This document shows, in pieces, positions 11,379-19,261 of a stretch of DNA of 64,000 nt (positions within the stretch are counted from its first letter, which is position 1; each line of letters opens with the position of its first letter). The stretch is from contig NZ_CP133779.1 of NCBI RefSeq assembly GCF_034347425.1, positions 3,658,001 through 3,722,000 on the forward strand. Reading direction: 5' to 3'. A program made the translations under genes and the position numbers. Source of the stretch: Undibacterium sp. CCC3.4. GTDB lineage: Bacteria > Pseudomonadota > Gammaproteobacteria > Burkholderiales > Burkholderiaceae_D. The notes under the pieces were generated by a model. It worked only from the letters and a program-made list of their open reading frames with translations. It was not told the DNA's origin and did not search any database.

Positions 11379-13087
11379 GTGCGCCACGCGCAAGGCTGCG
11401 CTCACCGTTTGAAACGCCGTCGACGCTGTGGCTGATCGCGCTTTTTTTTGCTGTAGTGTGGTTTTACATGCTTGGCGCGCGCACCTTGGTACCGACTGAT
11501 GAGGGTCGCTACGCCGAAATGGCGCGTGAAATGCTCGCCAGCGGCGACTGGATCACTTTGCGCCTCAATGGCATCAAGTACTTTGAAAAACCGCCCTTGC
11601 AAAACTGGATGAATGCCTTGAGCTTCGCCGCCTTCGGTTTGGGTGAGTGGCAAGCGCGGCTATGGACTGGTATCAATGGCTTGCTCGGGGTGGCCGTAGT
11701 TGCCTACTGCGGCAGTCAATTATTTTCACGACGAATAGGCATCATCGCCGCCTTGGTATTGGCCTCGAGTTTTTACTGGGCCGGCATGGCGCATGTGAAT
11801 TCACTCGATATGGGTTTGTCGGGCATGCTGGCGCTTTGCATGGGCGGCTTGCTGCTGGCTCAGCGCGACGGTGCCAGCGCGCGCGAACAACGCAATGCCA
11901 TGTTGGTGTGCTGGGCTGGGATGGCGCTGGCGACGCTGTCGAAAGGCTTGATCGGTTTCGTGTTGCCCGGTGCCGTACTGGTCATTTATACGCTGTGGAC
12001 GCGTGATTGGCGCTTATGGACGCGGCTGCACTTCGGTGCCGGCTTGCTGCTGTTTTTCGCTCTCACCGCGCCATGGTTTATTTTGATCGCACTGAAAAAT
12101 CCTGAACATCCGCATTTCTTTTTCATACACGAGCATTTCCAGCGCTTCACCAGCACGGTGCATAAGCGTGGTGGGGCTTGGTATTATTTCTTTCCCTTCC
12201 TGTTGCTCGGCATTGTGCCTTGGCTGGGCGTGTTGCTGCAGGGATTATGGCGCGGCGCACAGGAAGCGCAAACCGGCTTTCGCCCACGCTTGATGCTGCT
12301 GATCTGGGCGGTGTTTTTCTTCTTGTTTTTCAGTGTTTCCGGTTCCAAATTGCCCGGCTATATTTTGCCTATCTTTCCGGCGCTGGCCTTGCTGATTGCC
12401 TTTCATCTCGAGCACGCGCGTGCGCGCAGCGTGCAAGTGGCCGCGCTGCTGTTCGCTGTGCTTGGCTTGGTCGGAATGGTGTTGGTGAAGCGTGCCGTTC
12501 ACCTCAGTACGCTCGCGTATGAAATCCCGCTGTATCTCGGCTATGCACCGTGGTTGTATGCGGCCTGTGCACTGACTGTAGTCGGCGGCGTGACGGCGGC
12601 ATTGCTGGCGCGGCGCGATGGCGCAGCAAAAGATTGGGCCATCGTGGTCTTGGCCGCGTCCGGCTTTCTGGCCGGTCAAGTGGCTTTTCTCGGCCATGAT
12701 CCGTGGGGCCGCTATATTGCCGGCACGGCGCATTTACCCGCCTTGCAAGCCGAGTTACGTGACCCGACGACACCGATCTATGCGGTCGGCCGCTACGAGC
12801 AAGCACTGCCGTTTTATTTGCAACGGACCTTGATTTTAGTAGAATTCGCCGATGAGATGGAATTCGGTCTGCAACAGCAACCGGAGTTGTGGATACCGCG
12901 ACGCGCCGACTTTGTTACGCTCTGGCGTGCCCGCGCCGCGCGCGGTGCAGCTGCCGTCGCCATATTGCGGCACGATGTGTATGCTGACTTTCAAGCTCAG
13001 CACCTGCCTATGCGCGTGATCGGTGAAGATCCGAAACGCGTGATCATCGCGTTGCCCCACCCTGTCCCCTCACCCTTAGAAAAATAA
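11375..13087 (+). CDS. arnT: Undecaprenyl phosphate-alpha-Ara4N transferase (ArnT-type glycosyltransferase)
   Basis: A 570-residue polytopic GT-C (PMT-like) enzyme that transfers 4-amino-4-deoxy-L-arabinose from undecaprenyl phosphate to lipid A at the periplasmic face, lowering polymyxin affinity. The first periplasmic loop contains TDEGRYAEMAREMLASGDW and GIKYFEKPPLQNW, the conserved acidic and Lys-Pro-Pro positions of this family. About 11-13 hydrophobic segments follow. Length is close to E. coli ArnT (550). The ATG overlaps the preceding stop, and the next gene starts 1 nt after its stop. The Ara4N biosynthesis genes downstream make the assignment strong. Confidence 0.93.
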   Translation: MSAPRARLRSPFETPSTLWLIALFFAVVWFYMLGARTLVPTDEGRYAEMAREMLASGDWITLRLNGIKYFEKPPLQNWMNALSFAAFGLGEWQARLWTGINGLLGVAVVAYCGSQLFSRRIGIIAALVLASSFYWAGMAHVNSLDMGLSGMLALCMGGLLLAQRDGASAREQRNAMLVCWAGMALATLSKGLIGFVLPGAVLVIYTLWTRDWRLWTRLHFGAGLLLFFALTAPWFILIALKNPEHPHFFFIHEHFQRFTSTVHKRGGAWYYFFPFLLLGIVPWLGVLLQGLWRGAQEAQTGFRPRLMLLIWAVFFFLFFSVSGSKLPGYILPIFPALALLIAFHLEHARARSVQVAALLFAVLGLVGMVLVKRAVHLSTLAYEIPLYLGYAPWLYAACALTVVGGVTAALLARRDGAAKDWAIVVLAASGFLAGQVAFLGHDPWGRYIAGTAHLPALQAELRDPTTPIYAVGRYEQALPFYLQRTLILVEFADEMEFGLQQQPELWIPRRADFVTLWRARAARGAAAVAILRHDVYADFQAQHLPMRVIGEDPKRVIIALPHPVPSPLEK

Positions 13088-13088
13088 G

Positions 13089-13460
13089 ATGAATTTCAAT
13101 ACTTTCGGTTTTATCCTGACCGGTATCTTACTCAATGCCAGCGCCCAGTTATTGCTCAAGAAGGGCACTAATGCCGTTGGGGCGATTCACCTCACGGCGG
13201 AAAATTGGTTTGCCACCGGTGTGCAACTGGCGACGCAGCTGCCGATTATCGGTGGCTTGGCTTGTTATGTCATTTCGGTGGTGGTGTGGATCATCGGTTT
13301 GTCGCGCGTCGATGTCACCATCGCCTACCCATTACTATCTATCGGTTATATTGTTAATGCCTTCGGTGCGTGGTATTTCCTCGGCGAAATCATGTCCTTG
13401 CAACGCATGCTGGCGATTGCCATCATCATTATCGGCGTGGCTTTGCTGGTTAAAAGCTAA
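13089..13460 (+). CDS. SMR/EmrE-like protein, probable Ara4N-undecaprenyl phosphate flippase subunit
   Basis: A 123-residue protein with four hydrophobic helices and the EmrE/ArnE fold, for example NASAQLLLKKG in helix 1, VVVWIIGLSRVDVTIAYPLLSIGYI, and GEIMSLQRMLAIAIIIIGVALL. Enterobacteria use ArnE plus ArnF to flip undecaprenyl phosphate-Ara4N. Here there is a single gene between arnT and arnB, suggesting a homodimeric flippase. The start follows arnT by 1 nt, so coupling is likely. The membrane family is clear; the flippase role is from context. Confidence 0.82.
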   Translation: MNFNTFGFILTGILLNASAQLLLKKGTNAVGAIHLTAENWFATGVQLATQLPIIGGLACYVISVVVWIIGLSRVDVTIAYPLLSIGYIVNAFGAWYFLGEIMSLQRMLAIAIIIIGVALLVKS

Positions 13461-13531
13461 GCTGCTGTCACCCTCACCCACTATTAACCCGGGTTGGCGC
13501 GCTGTGCGCCGGCTCCCTCGAAAGGACAGCT

Positions 13532-14659
13532 ATGAGCGATCAACTGGCATTTTTGCCGTTTACCAAACCAAGCATTGATGAAGAAACCATCGCCAGCGTG
13601 GCTGAGGTACTGCGTTCGGGCTGGCTGACCAGCGGTCCGAAAGTACAGGCACTCGAAGCGCAGTTGTCGGAATATTTCGGCGGCCGTCCGGTGCGGACTT
13701 TTAATTCCGGTACCTGTACCATGGAAATTGCCCTGCGTATCGCTGGCATTGGCGTCGGCGATGAAGTCATTACTACCCCGAATTCTTGGGTTGCGACGGC
13801 CAACGTGATCATCGAAACCGGTGCAACTCCGGTGTTCGCCGATATCGATCCGAAAACCCATAACATCGATCTCGATCGGGTCGAAGCCGTGATCACCCGC
13901 CGCACCAAGGCCATCATTCCGGTACACATGTGTGGCTTGCCCTGCGATATGGATAAGCTGTATGCCTTGGCAAAAAAATACAATCTGCGCGTGATTGAAG
14001 ATGCCGCCCAAGCGATCGGTTCGAGCTGGAAAGGTCAGCGCATCGGTTCTTTCGGCGATTTTGCTTCGTTCAGTTTCCAAGTCAATAAAAACATCATGAC
14101 CGGCGAAGGTGGCTGTCTGGTTCTGAATAATGCCGAAGAAGCCAAACTGGCTGAAAAATTCCGCTTGCAAGGCGTCAGCCGTAGCGGTCTCGATGGCATC
14201 GATGTCGACGTCCTCGGTGGTAAATACAATATGCCCGACTTGGCTGCGGCCATTGGCCTGGGGCAATTGAAGCGTCTGGCCGAGTTCAATGCCAAACGCA
14301 AGCAATTGGCCCAGCAATACTTCAACGAATTCGGCAGCGACTTCGAAAGCTTGAGCGCTGCCGAATTACCGGTGGCCGATTTCACCAACAGCAACTGGCA
14401 TATGTTTCATCTGGTGCTGCCGGAGCGTATCAATCGTGCCGAATTCATGCAGCAGATGCTCGATGTGAAGATCGGTCTTGGTTACCACTATCGCGCGATT
14501 CATTTGTTTACTTTGTATCGCCAACGCGGCTTTACTGACGGCATGTTCCCGATCGCCGAACGGATAGGTAAACAGATTGTGAGCTTACCTTTATTTCCCT
14601 CAATGACACAAGCAGATGTCACACGGGTCGTGTCTGCGGTAAAATCGCGCCTTCTTTGA
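13532..14659 (+). CDS. arnB: UDP-4-amino-4-deoxy-L-arabinose aminotransferase
   Basis: A 375-residue DegT/DnrJ/EryC1-family PLP enzyme that aminates UDP-4-keto-arabinose to UDP-Ara4N using glutamate. The N-terminus LPFTKPSIDEETIASVAEV and SGPKVQALEAQL match ArnB. The internal-aldimine lysine is K186 in SFQVNKNIMTGEGG, and EDAAQAIGSSWKGQRIGSFGDFASF precedes it in two blocks. The start ATG is preceded by AAAGGA. A 71-bp gap separates it from the flippase gene, and arnC begins at or just after its stop. Confidence 0.94.
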   Translation: MSDQLAFLPFTKPSIDEETIASVAEVLRSGWLTSGPKVQALEAQLSEYFGGRPVRTFNSGTCTMEIALRIAGIGVGDEVITTPNSWVATANVIIETGATPVFADIDPKTHNIDLDRVEAVITRRTKAIIPVHMCGLPCDMDKLYALAKKYNLRVIEDAAQAIGSSWKGQRIGSFGDFASFSFQVNKNIMTGEGGCLVLNNAEEAKLAEKFRLQGVSRSGLDGIDVDVLGGKYNMPDLAAAIGLGQLKRLAEFNAKRKQLAQQYFNEFGSDFESLSAAELPVADFTNSNWHMFHLVLPERINRAEFMQQMLDVKIGLGYHYRAIHLFTLYRQRGFTDGMFPIAERIGKQIVSLPLFPSMTQADVTRVVSAVKSRLL

Positions 14660-14676
14660 AAATTGCTCGCACCGCC

Positions 14677-15642
14677 ATGAAACCCGAACTCACCGTTATC
14701 GTTCCCGTCTACAACGAAGAAGCCGGCTTGTCCAAGCTCTTCGCGCGACTCTATCCGGCCCTCGATGCGCTGGCTGCCCGCGGCGTCCGTTATGAAGTCA
14801 TTTTCGTTAATGACGGCAGTCGCGACAATACCGCGTTGATTTTAGCCGACCAATTCCGCGTGCGCGCCGACGTCACCCGTGTGGTACTTTTCAGCGGCAA
14901 TTACGGCCAGCACATGGCGATCTTGGCTGGATTTGAAGCCAGCCGTGGCGATATCATGGTCACGCTCGATGCCGATTTGCAGAATCCACCGGAAGAAATC
15001 GGTGCCTTGGTTGACAAAATGCGCGAAGGTTACGATTACGTCGGCTCGATACGCCGCAAGCGGCAAGACAGCGCTTGGCGCACTTACGCCTCAAAAGCGA
15101 TGAACCGTTTGCGCGAAAAAATCACCCGCATCAAGATTACCGATCAAGGCAATATGCTGCGCGCTTACGGTCGCAATGTGATCGATCTGATCAATCACTG
15201 CAGAGAAGTCAATACCTTCGTGCCGGCACTGGCATACACGTTTGCGCGCAAACCGACGGAAATCATGGTGGAGCATGAAGAGCGTTCGGCCGGCGAATCG
15301 AAGTATTCGTTTTACAGTTTGATACGGCTGAACTTCGATCTCATGACCGGTTTCTCCATCATGCCTTTGCAATTGTTTTCCATGTTGGGAATGGTGCTCT
15401 CACTGTTATCGGCCGGGCTGGTGTCCTTGCTGCTGGTGCGTCGTTTCATCTTCGGTGCGGAAGCCGAAGGCTTGTTCACCCTGTTTGCGATTGCCTTTTT
15501 CCTGATGGGCGTGATTTTATTCGGCATCGGCCTGCTCGGCGAATACGTCGGCCGTATTTACCAGCAAGTACGTGGTCGGCCGCGGTATGTCATACAAACG
15601 ATTTTGCAAGATAAGGAAATTGATGAACCACAAAGCATCTGA
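14677..15642 (+). CDS. arnC: Undecaprenyl-phosphate 4-deoxy-4-formamido-L-arabinose transferase
   Basis: A 321-residue GT2 glycosyltransferase loading formyl-Ara4N onto undecaprenyl phosphate at the cytoplasmic face. N-terminal VIVPVYNEEAGLSKL, the D-x-D-like TLDADLQNPPEEI, and two C-terminal TM helices (about residues 235-260 and 268-295) match ArnC/GtrB/DPM1 proteins. ATG 14677 was chosen; a TTG at 14656 overlapping the arnB stop would add seven residues, and neither has a clear Shine-Dalgarno. The 3' end overlaps the formyltransferase gene by 20 nt. Confidence 0.92.
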   Translation: MKPELTVIVPVYNEEAGLSKLFARLYPALDALAARGVRYEVIFVNDGSRDNTALILADQFRVRADVTRVVLFSGNYGQHMAILAGFEASRGDIMVTLDADLQNPPEEIGALVDKMREGYDYVGSIRRKRQDSAWRTYASKAMNRLREKITRIKITDQGNMLRAYGRNVIDLINHCREVNTFVPALAYTFARKPTEIMVEHEERSAGESKYSFYSLIRLNFDLMTGFSIMPLQLFSMLGMVLSLLSAGLVSLLLVRRFIFGAEAEGLFTLFAIAFFLMGVILFGIGLLGEYVGRIYQQVRGRPRYVIQTILQDKEIDEPQSI

Positions 15643-16549
15643 TCCGGTCCCAAGCCGTGCCGTAGTGTTCGCCTACCATAATGTCGGCGTGCGCAGTATC
15701 AAGACCTTGTTGGCGCGCGGTATCACGATCAGTTTGGTGGTGACGCACGAAGATAATCCGGCCGAAACCATCTGGTTCGATTCGGTCGCAGCCCTGTGTG
15801 CCGAACACGGGATTGCCTGTATCGCCCCGGCCGACCCGAGCACACCCGCCGTGCACGAGCAAATTGCGGCACTGCAGCCCGAGTTTATTTTCAGTTTTTA
15901 CTATCGCCACATGCTGCCAGCGGCGCTGTTAGCCTTAGCTACGCGCGGCGCCTTTAATTTGCACGGTTCGCTGCTGCCGAAATACCGTGGACGGGTACCG
16001 GTGAATTGGGCGGTATTGCATGGCGAAACAGAAACCGGCGCGACGCTGCACGAGATGGCCGCCAAACCCGATGCTGGTGCCATTATTGCTCAAACGATGG
16101 TGCCGATTTTGCCCGACGACACAGCCTACGAAGTTTTTGGCAAGCTGACAGTTGCGGCGGAACAAACATTATGGCATGCTGTGCCCGAATTAATTGCCGG
16201 CACGGTTAAGCGGCACCCTAACCTGTTAAGCGCGGGCAGTTATTTCGGCGGACGTAAGCCGGAAGATGGCCGCATAGACTGGAATCAGCCGGCTCAGGCG
16301 GTGTATAACTTGCACCGAGCCGTCGCGCCACCGTATCCGGGTGCCTTTTTTGAGCAATTTGGCAAGCATTTCATTATTGAAAAAGCACGTTTGTCAAATT
16401 TGCCAGCAACAGATTTGCCGATGGGCTTGCATGTAGTGGATAATGTGATCCTCGGCATCTGTGGTGATGGCCATGCCATCCAAATCATTGCATTACGCTG
16501 TGACGACGCACTGGTCACGGCAACAGAATTGCAGCAACTGGCACATTGA
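15623..16549 (+). CDS. arnA: UDP-Ara4N formyltransferase (stand-alone ArnA N-terminal domain)
   Basis: A 308-residue formyl-THF-dependent formyltransferase equal to the N-terminal half of enterobacterial ArnA. Catalytic N112 and H114 lie in NLHGSLLPKYRGR and D150 in KPDAGAI, matching the Asn-His-Asp triad of the family. A C-terminal OB-like region begins near GGRKPEDGRIDW. ATG 15623 follows AAGGA and fits the family start; the open frame extends 51 nt upstream into arnC. In enterobacteria this domain is fused to the UDP-glucuronate decarboxylase; here the two are separate adjacent genes. Confidence 0.9.
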   Translation: MNHKASDPVPSRAVVFAYHNVGVRSIKTLLARGITISLVVTHEDNPAETIWFDSVAALCAEHGIACIAPADPSTPAVHEQIAALQPEFIFSFYYRHMLPAALLALATRGAFNLHGSLLPKYRGRVPVNWAVLHGETETGATLHEMAAKPDAGAIIAQTMVPILPDDTAYEVFGKLTVAAEQTLWHAVPELIAGTVKRHPNLLSAGSYFGGRKPEDGRIDWNQPAQAVYNLHRAVAPPYPGAFFEQFGKHFIIEKARLSNLPATDLPMGLHVVDNVILGICGDGHAIQIIALRCDDALVTATELQQLAH

Positions 16550-16610
16550 GTTCTTGGCCCAGCCGTTCCAAACCAGATAGCAATCAACATTTACTTAAGA
16601 AAAACTCACC

Positions 16611-17651
16611 ATGAAAAAAGTCCTGATCCTCGGCGTGAACGGTTTTATCGGTCACCATTTGTCCAAGCGCATACTCGAAACCACCGATTGGGAAGTCTAC
16701 GGGATGGACATGCAAACCGAGCGCTTGGGCGACATGATCAACCATCCGCGCATGCACTTTTTTGAAGGTGACATCACCATCAATAAAGAATGGGTCGAAT
16801 ACCACGTCAAAAAATGTGACGTCATTCTGCCGCTGGTGGCCATCGCCACGCCGTCGACTTATGTGAAACAACCGTTGCGGGTATTTGAACTCGATTTCGA
16901 AGCGAATTTGCCTATCGTGCGTTCAGCTGCCAAATATGGCAAGCATCTGGTGTTCCCATCGACTTCCGAAGTCTATGGTATGTGCCATGATGAAGAATTC
17001 GACCCGGAAGCGTCGGAATTGATCTGCGGCCCGATCAACAAACCACGTTGGATTTATTCCTGTGCCAAGCAGTTGATGGATCGCGTGATCTGGGGTTATG
17101 GCATGGAAGGTTTGAATTTCACCCTGTTCCGCCCATTTAACTGGATCGGTGCTGGCTTGGATAATATCCACACGCCAAAAGAAGGCAGCTCGCGCGTCGT
17201 CACGCAATTCTTCGGTCATATCGTGCGCGGCGAGAATATTTCGCTGGTCGATGGTGGCGCGCAGAAACGCGCGTTCACGTATATCGATGATGGTATCGAT
17301 GCGCTCATGCGTATCATCGACAATCAAAACGGTATTGCCAGCGGTAAGATTTACAACATCGGCAATCCTTTGAATAATTTCTCTATTCGCGAATTGGCCC
17401 ACATGATGATCAGTTTGGCCGCCGAATATCCGGAATATGCCGAAACAGCCAAGCAAGTTTCTCTGATCGAAACCACTTCCGATGCGTATTACGGCAAGGG
17501 TTATCAAGACGTGCAAAATCGCGTCCCGAAAATCACCAATACCTGCGAAGAACTCGGTTGGAAGCCAGTTACCACCATGCCTGATACGATGCGCAATATT
17601 TTTGATGCCTATCGCTCGCAGGTTGCGCAAGCACGCGCCTTGGTCGACTGA
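16611..17651 (+). CDS. UDP-glucuronate decarboxylase, NAD-dependent (stand-alone ArnA C-terminal domain)
   Basis: A 346-residue extended SDR enzyme that oxidatively decarboxylates UDP-glucuronate to UDP-4-keto-pentose, the first committed Ara4N step. Rossmann motif GVNGFIGHHL is at residues 8-17, PSTSEVYG holds the Thr/Ser-Glu pair, IYSCAKQLMDR the YxxxK catalytic pair, and GGAQKRAFTYIDDGI the conserved Arg equivalent to ArnA R619. Length equals the ArnA C-terminal domain. It lies 61 bp after the formyltransferase gene and 11 bp before arnD. No ugd gene is in the window, so UDP-glucuronate must come from elsewhere. Confidence 0.92.
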   Translation: MKKVLILGVNGFIGHHLSKRILETTDWEVYGMDMQTERLGDMINHPRMHFFEGDITINKEWVEYHVKKCDVILPLVAIATPSTYVKQPLRVFELDFEANLPIVRSAAKYGKHLVFPSTSEVYGMCHDEEFDPEASELICGPINKPRWIYSCAKQLMDRVIWGYGMEGLNFTLFRPFNWIGAGLDNIHTPKEGSSRVVTQFFGHIVRGENISLVDGGAQKRAFTYIDDGIDALMRIIDNQNGIASGKIYNIGNPLNNFSIRELAHMMISLAAEYPEYAETAKQVSLIETTSDAYYGKGYQDVQNRVPKITNTCEELGWKPVTTMPDTMRNIFDAYRSQVAQARALVD

Positions 17652-17662
17652 GCGGCGCGCCT

Positions 17663-18598
17663 ATGCCTGTTCTGGTTCTGAAGATCGACGTCGATACCTG
17701 GCGTGGTACCCGTGAAGGGGTACCGAACTTGGTGCGCATACTACAGCAGCATCAAGCCGGTGCCACCTTCTTGTTTTCGCTCGGTAAAGACCATACCGGT
17801 TGGGCCTTGCGACGCGCCTTTCGGCCCGGTTTTTTCCAGAAGGTATCGCGCACTTCTGTGCTCGAACACTATGGGGTGAAAACCCTGATGTACGGCGTAT
17901 TCTTGCCGGCACCCGACATCGGCGCCTGTACCGTGCCGATGCGGGCCGTGCAAGCGGCCGGTTTTGAGTGTGGCATCCATACTTGGGATCATGTGGTGTG
18001 GCAAGACAACGTGCGCACCCGTGATGCTGCTTGGACGCGTGGGCAAATGCAACAGGCACACGCCAAATTCAGCAGTATTTTCGGGCAGCCACCGGCGACG
18101 CATGGCGCAGCTGGCTGGCAAATGAATGCCACGGCGTTTGCTGAGCTCGATCGCTGCGGCATGGCCTATGCCTCCGATGGGCGTGCCATGCTCAACGAAG
18201 ACGGTAGCCTGCAGGATCCCGCAGCCGGACCGTATCGCTTGCAAGTCGGCGCGCAGGTGCACAGCTGCGTGCAAATGCCGACCACCTTGCCCACGCTCGA
18301 CGAATTATTGGGCCGCAGCATAGATGGCGTCGAGATTACGCTTGCCAATATTGCCGCCCATATATTGAAATTGACCGCTGAGGGTCGCGATCATGTGTTT
18401 ACTCTGCATGCCGAGCTTGAAGGGCAAAAACTTGCCCCCATATTAGAACAATTGCTGACAGGCTGGCACGAACAGGGCTATCGTTGCGCGTCCATGGCGG
18501 ACTACTATGCGACGATTTCTCCCGCCGAGCTACCGATACGGCCGCTGACATGGGCCAGTTTGCCCGGACGTTCCGGAGACTTGGTCGCTGTGCTGTAG
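17663..18598 (+). CDS. arnD: 4-deoxy-4-formamido-L-arabinose-phosphoundecaprenol deformylase
   Basis: A 311-residue NodB-fold deacetylase that removes the formyl group before flipping. Conserved blocks are LKIDVDTWRGTREGVPNL (metal-binding Asp), FLFSLGKDHTG, CGIHTWDHVVWQD (His pair H-x3-H), and the late FTLHAELEG. The order follows E. coli ArnD (296 aa) throughout. It completes the biosynthetic set started by arnT and ends the compact operon; bcp follows 69 bp later with its own ribosome-binding site. Confidence 0.92.
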   Translation: MPVLVLKIDVDTWRGTREGVPNLVRILQQHQAGATFLFSLGKDHTGWALRRAFRPGFFQKVSRTSVLEHYGVKTLMYGVFLPAPDIGACTVPMRAVQAAGFECGIHTWDHVVWQDNVRTRDAAWTRGQMQQAHAKFSSIFGQPPATHGAAGWQMNATAFAELDRCGMAYASDGRAMLNEDGSLQDPAAGPYRLQVGAQVHSCVQMPTTLPTLDELLGRSIDGVEITLANIAAHILKLTAEGRDHVFTLHAELEGQKLAPILEQLLTGWHEQGYRCASMADYYATISPAELPIRPLTWASLPGRSGDLVAVL

Positions 18599-18667
18599 TG
18601 TAGTGTTGAGTACAGACAGCGCCGCTTGTTTGCAATGATTTCTCCACCCCTAACCAAGGAGATCACA

Positions 18668-19150
18668 GTGGCGCCTTCCGCACTGAATTGCCAAGTACCG
18701 CAGTTTTCCGCCGCGATGACCGGCGAGCACCCGTTTGCCAGCAGCGATTATGCTGGAAAACAAGTTATTTTATATTTTTACCCCAAGGATAATACCCCAG
18801 GGTGCACCACCGAGAGCATCGCCTTTCGCGATTTATACGAGCAATTTTCCGCTCGCAATACCGTTATATTCGGCATCAGCCGAGACAGCTTGCGCTCGCA
18901 CTCAGGCTTCAAAGCCAAACTGGCGCTGCCGTTCGAACTCATTTCCGATCCCGAAGAAATTCTGTGCAATCTTTTCAATGTGATGAAAATGAAAAATATG
19001 TATGGAAAACAGGTTCGCGGGATAGAGCGCAGCACGTTTATCATTGACGCAAGCGGTCAATTGGTGAAAGAATGGAGAGGCGTGAAAGTAGCCGGACACG
19101 TTGATGAAGTACTTGAATTTGTGAGCGCCTCCACCCCTTTGACGAATTGA
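18668..19150 (+). CDS. bcp: Thioredoxin-dependent peroxiredoxin, Bcp/PrxQ type
   Basis: A 160-residue peroxiredoxin reducing H2O2 and organic peroxides. The peroxidatic Cys46 lies in YPKDNTPGCTTES. The usual second Cys five residues later (as in E. coli Bcp) is missing, while Cys100 in EEILCNLF could be the resolving residue, as in distal-Cys members. GTG 18668 is chosen because AAGGAG lies 6 nt upstream; an in-frame TTG at 18626 has no such support. It may be read through from the Ara4N operon, and a long hairpin with T tracts follows. Confidence 0.9.
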   Translation: MAPSALNCQVPQFSAAMTGEHPFASSDYAGKQVILYFYPKDNTPGCTTESIAFRDLYEQFSARNTVIFGISRDSLRSHSGFKAKLALPFELISDPEEILCNLFNVMKMKNMYGKQVRGIERSTFIIDASGQLVKEWRGVKVAGHVDEVLEFVSASTPLTN

Positions 19151-19176
19151 ACTCGACCGCATACCTCACTACCAAA

Positions 19177-19235
19177 GCCGCTATGGCAGCGTCAGCACCC
19201 GTGCTGATTTTGCCAGCGCGGTTTTTTATTTTTTC
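19177..19235 (+). terminator. Rho-independent terminator after bcp
   Basis: An imperfect stem pairs CCGCTATGGCA with TGCCAGCGCGG, with an inner TCAGCAC/GTGCTGA hairpin, followed by TTTTTTATTTTTT. It probably ends the Ara4N-bcp transcript. Confidence 0.65.
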
Positions 19236-19261
19236 GCACTCACTTTTATATTGAGGTTTTC

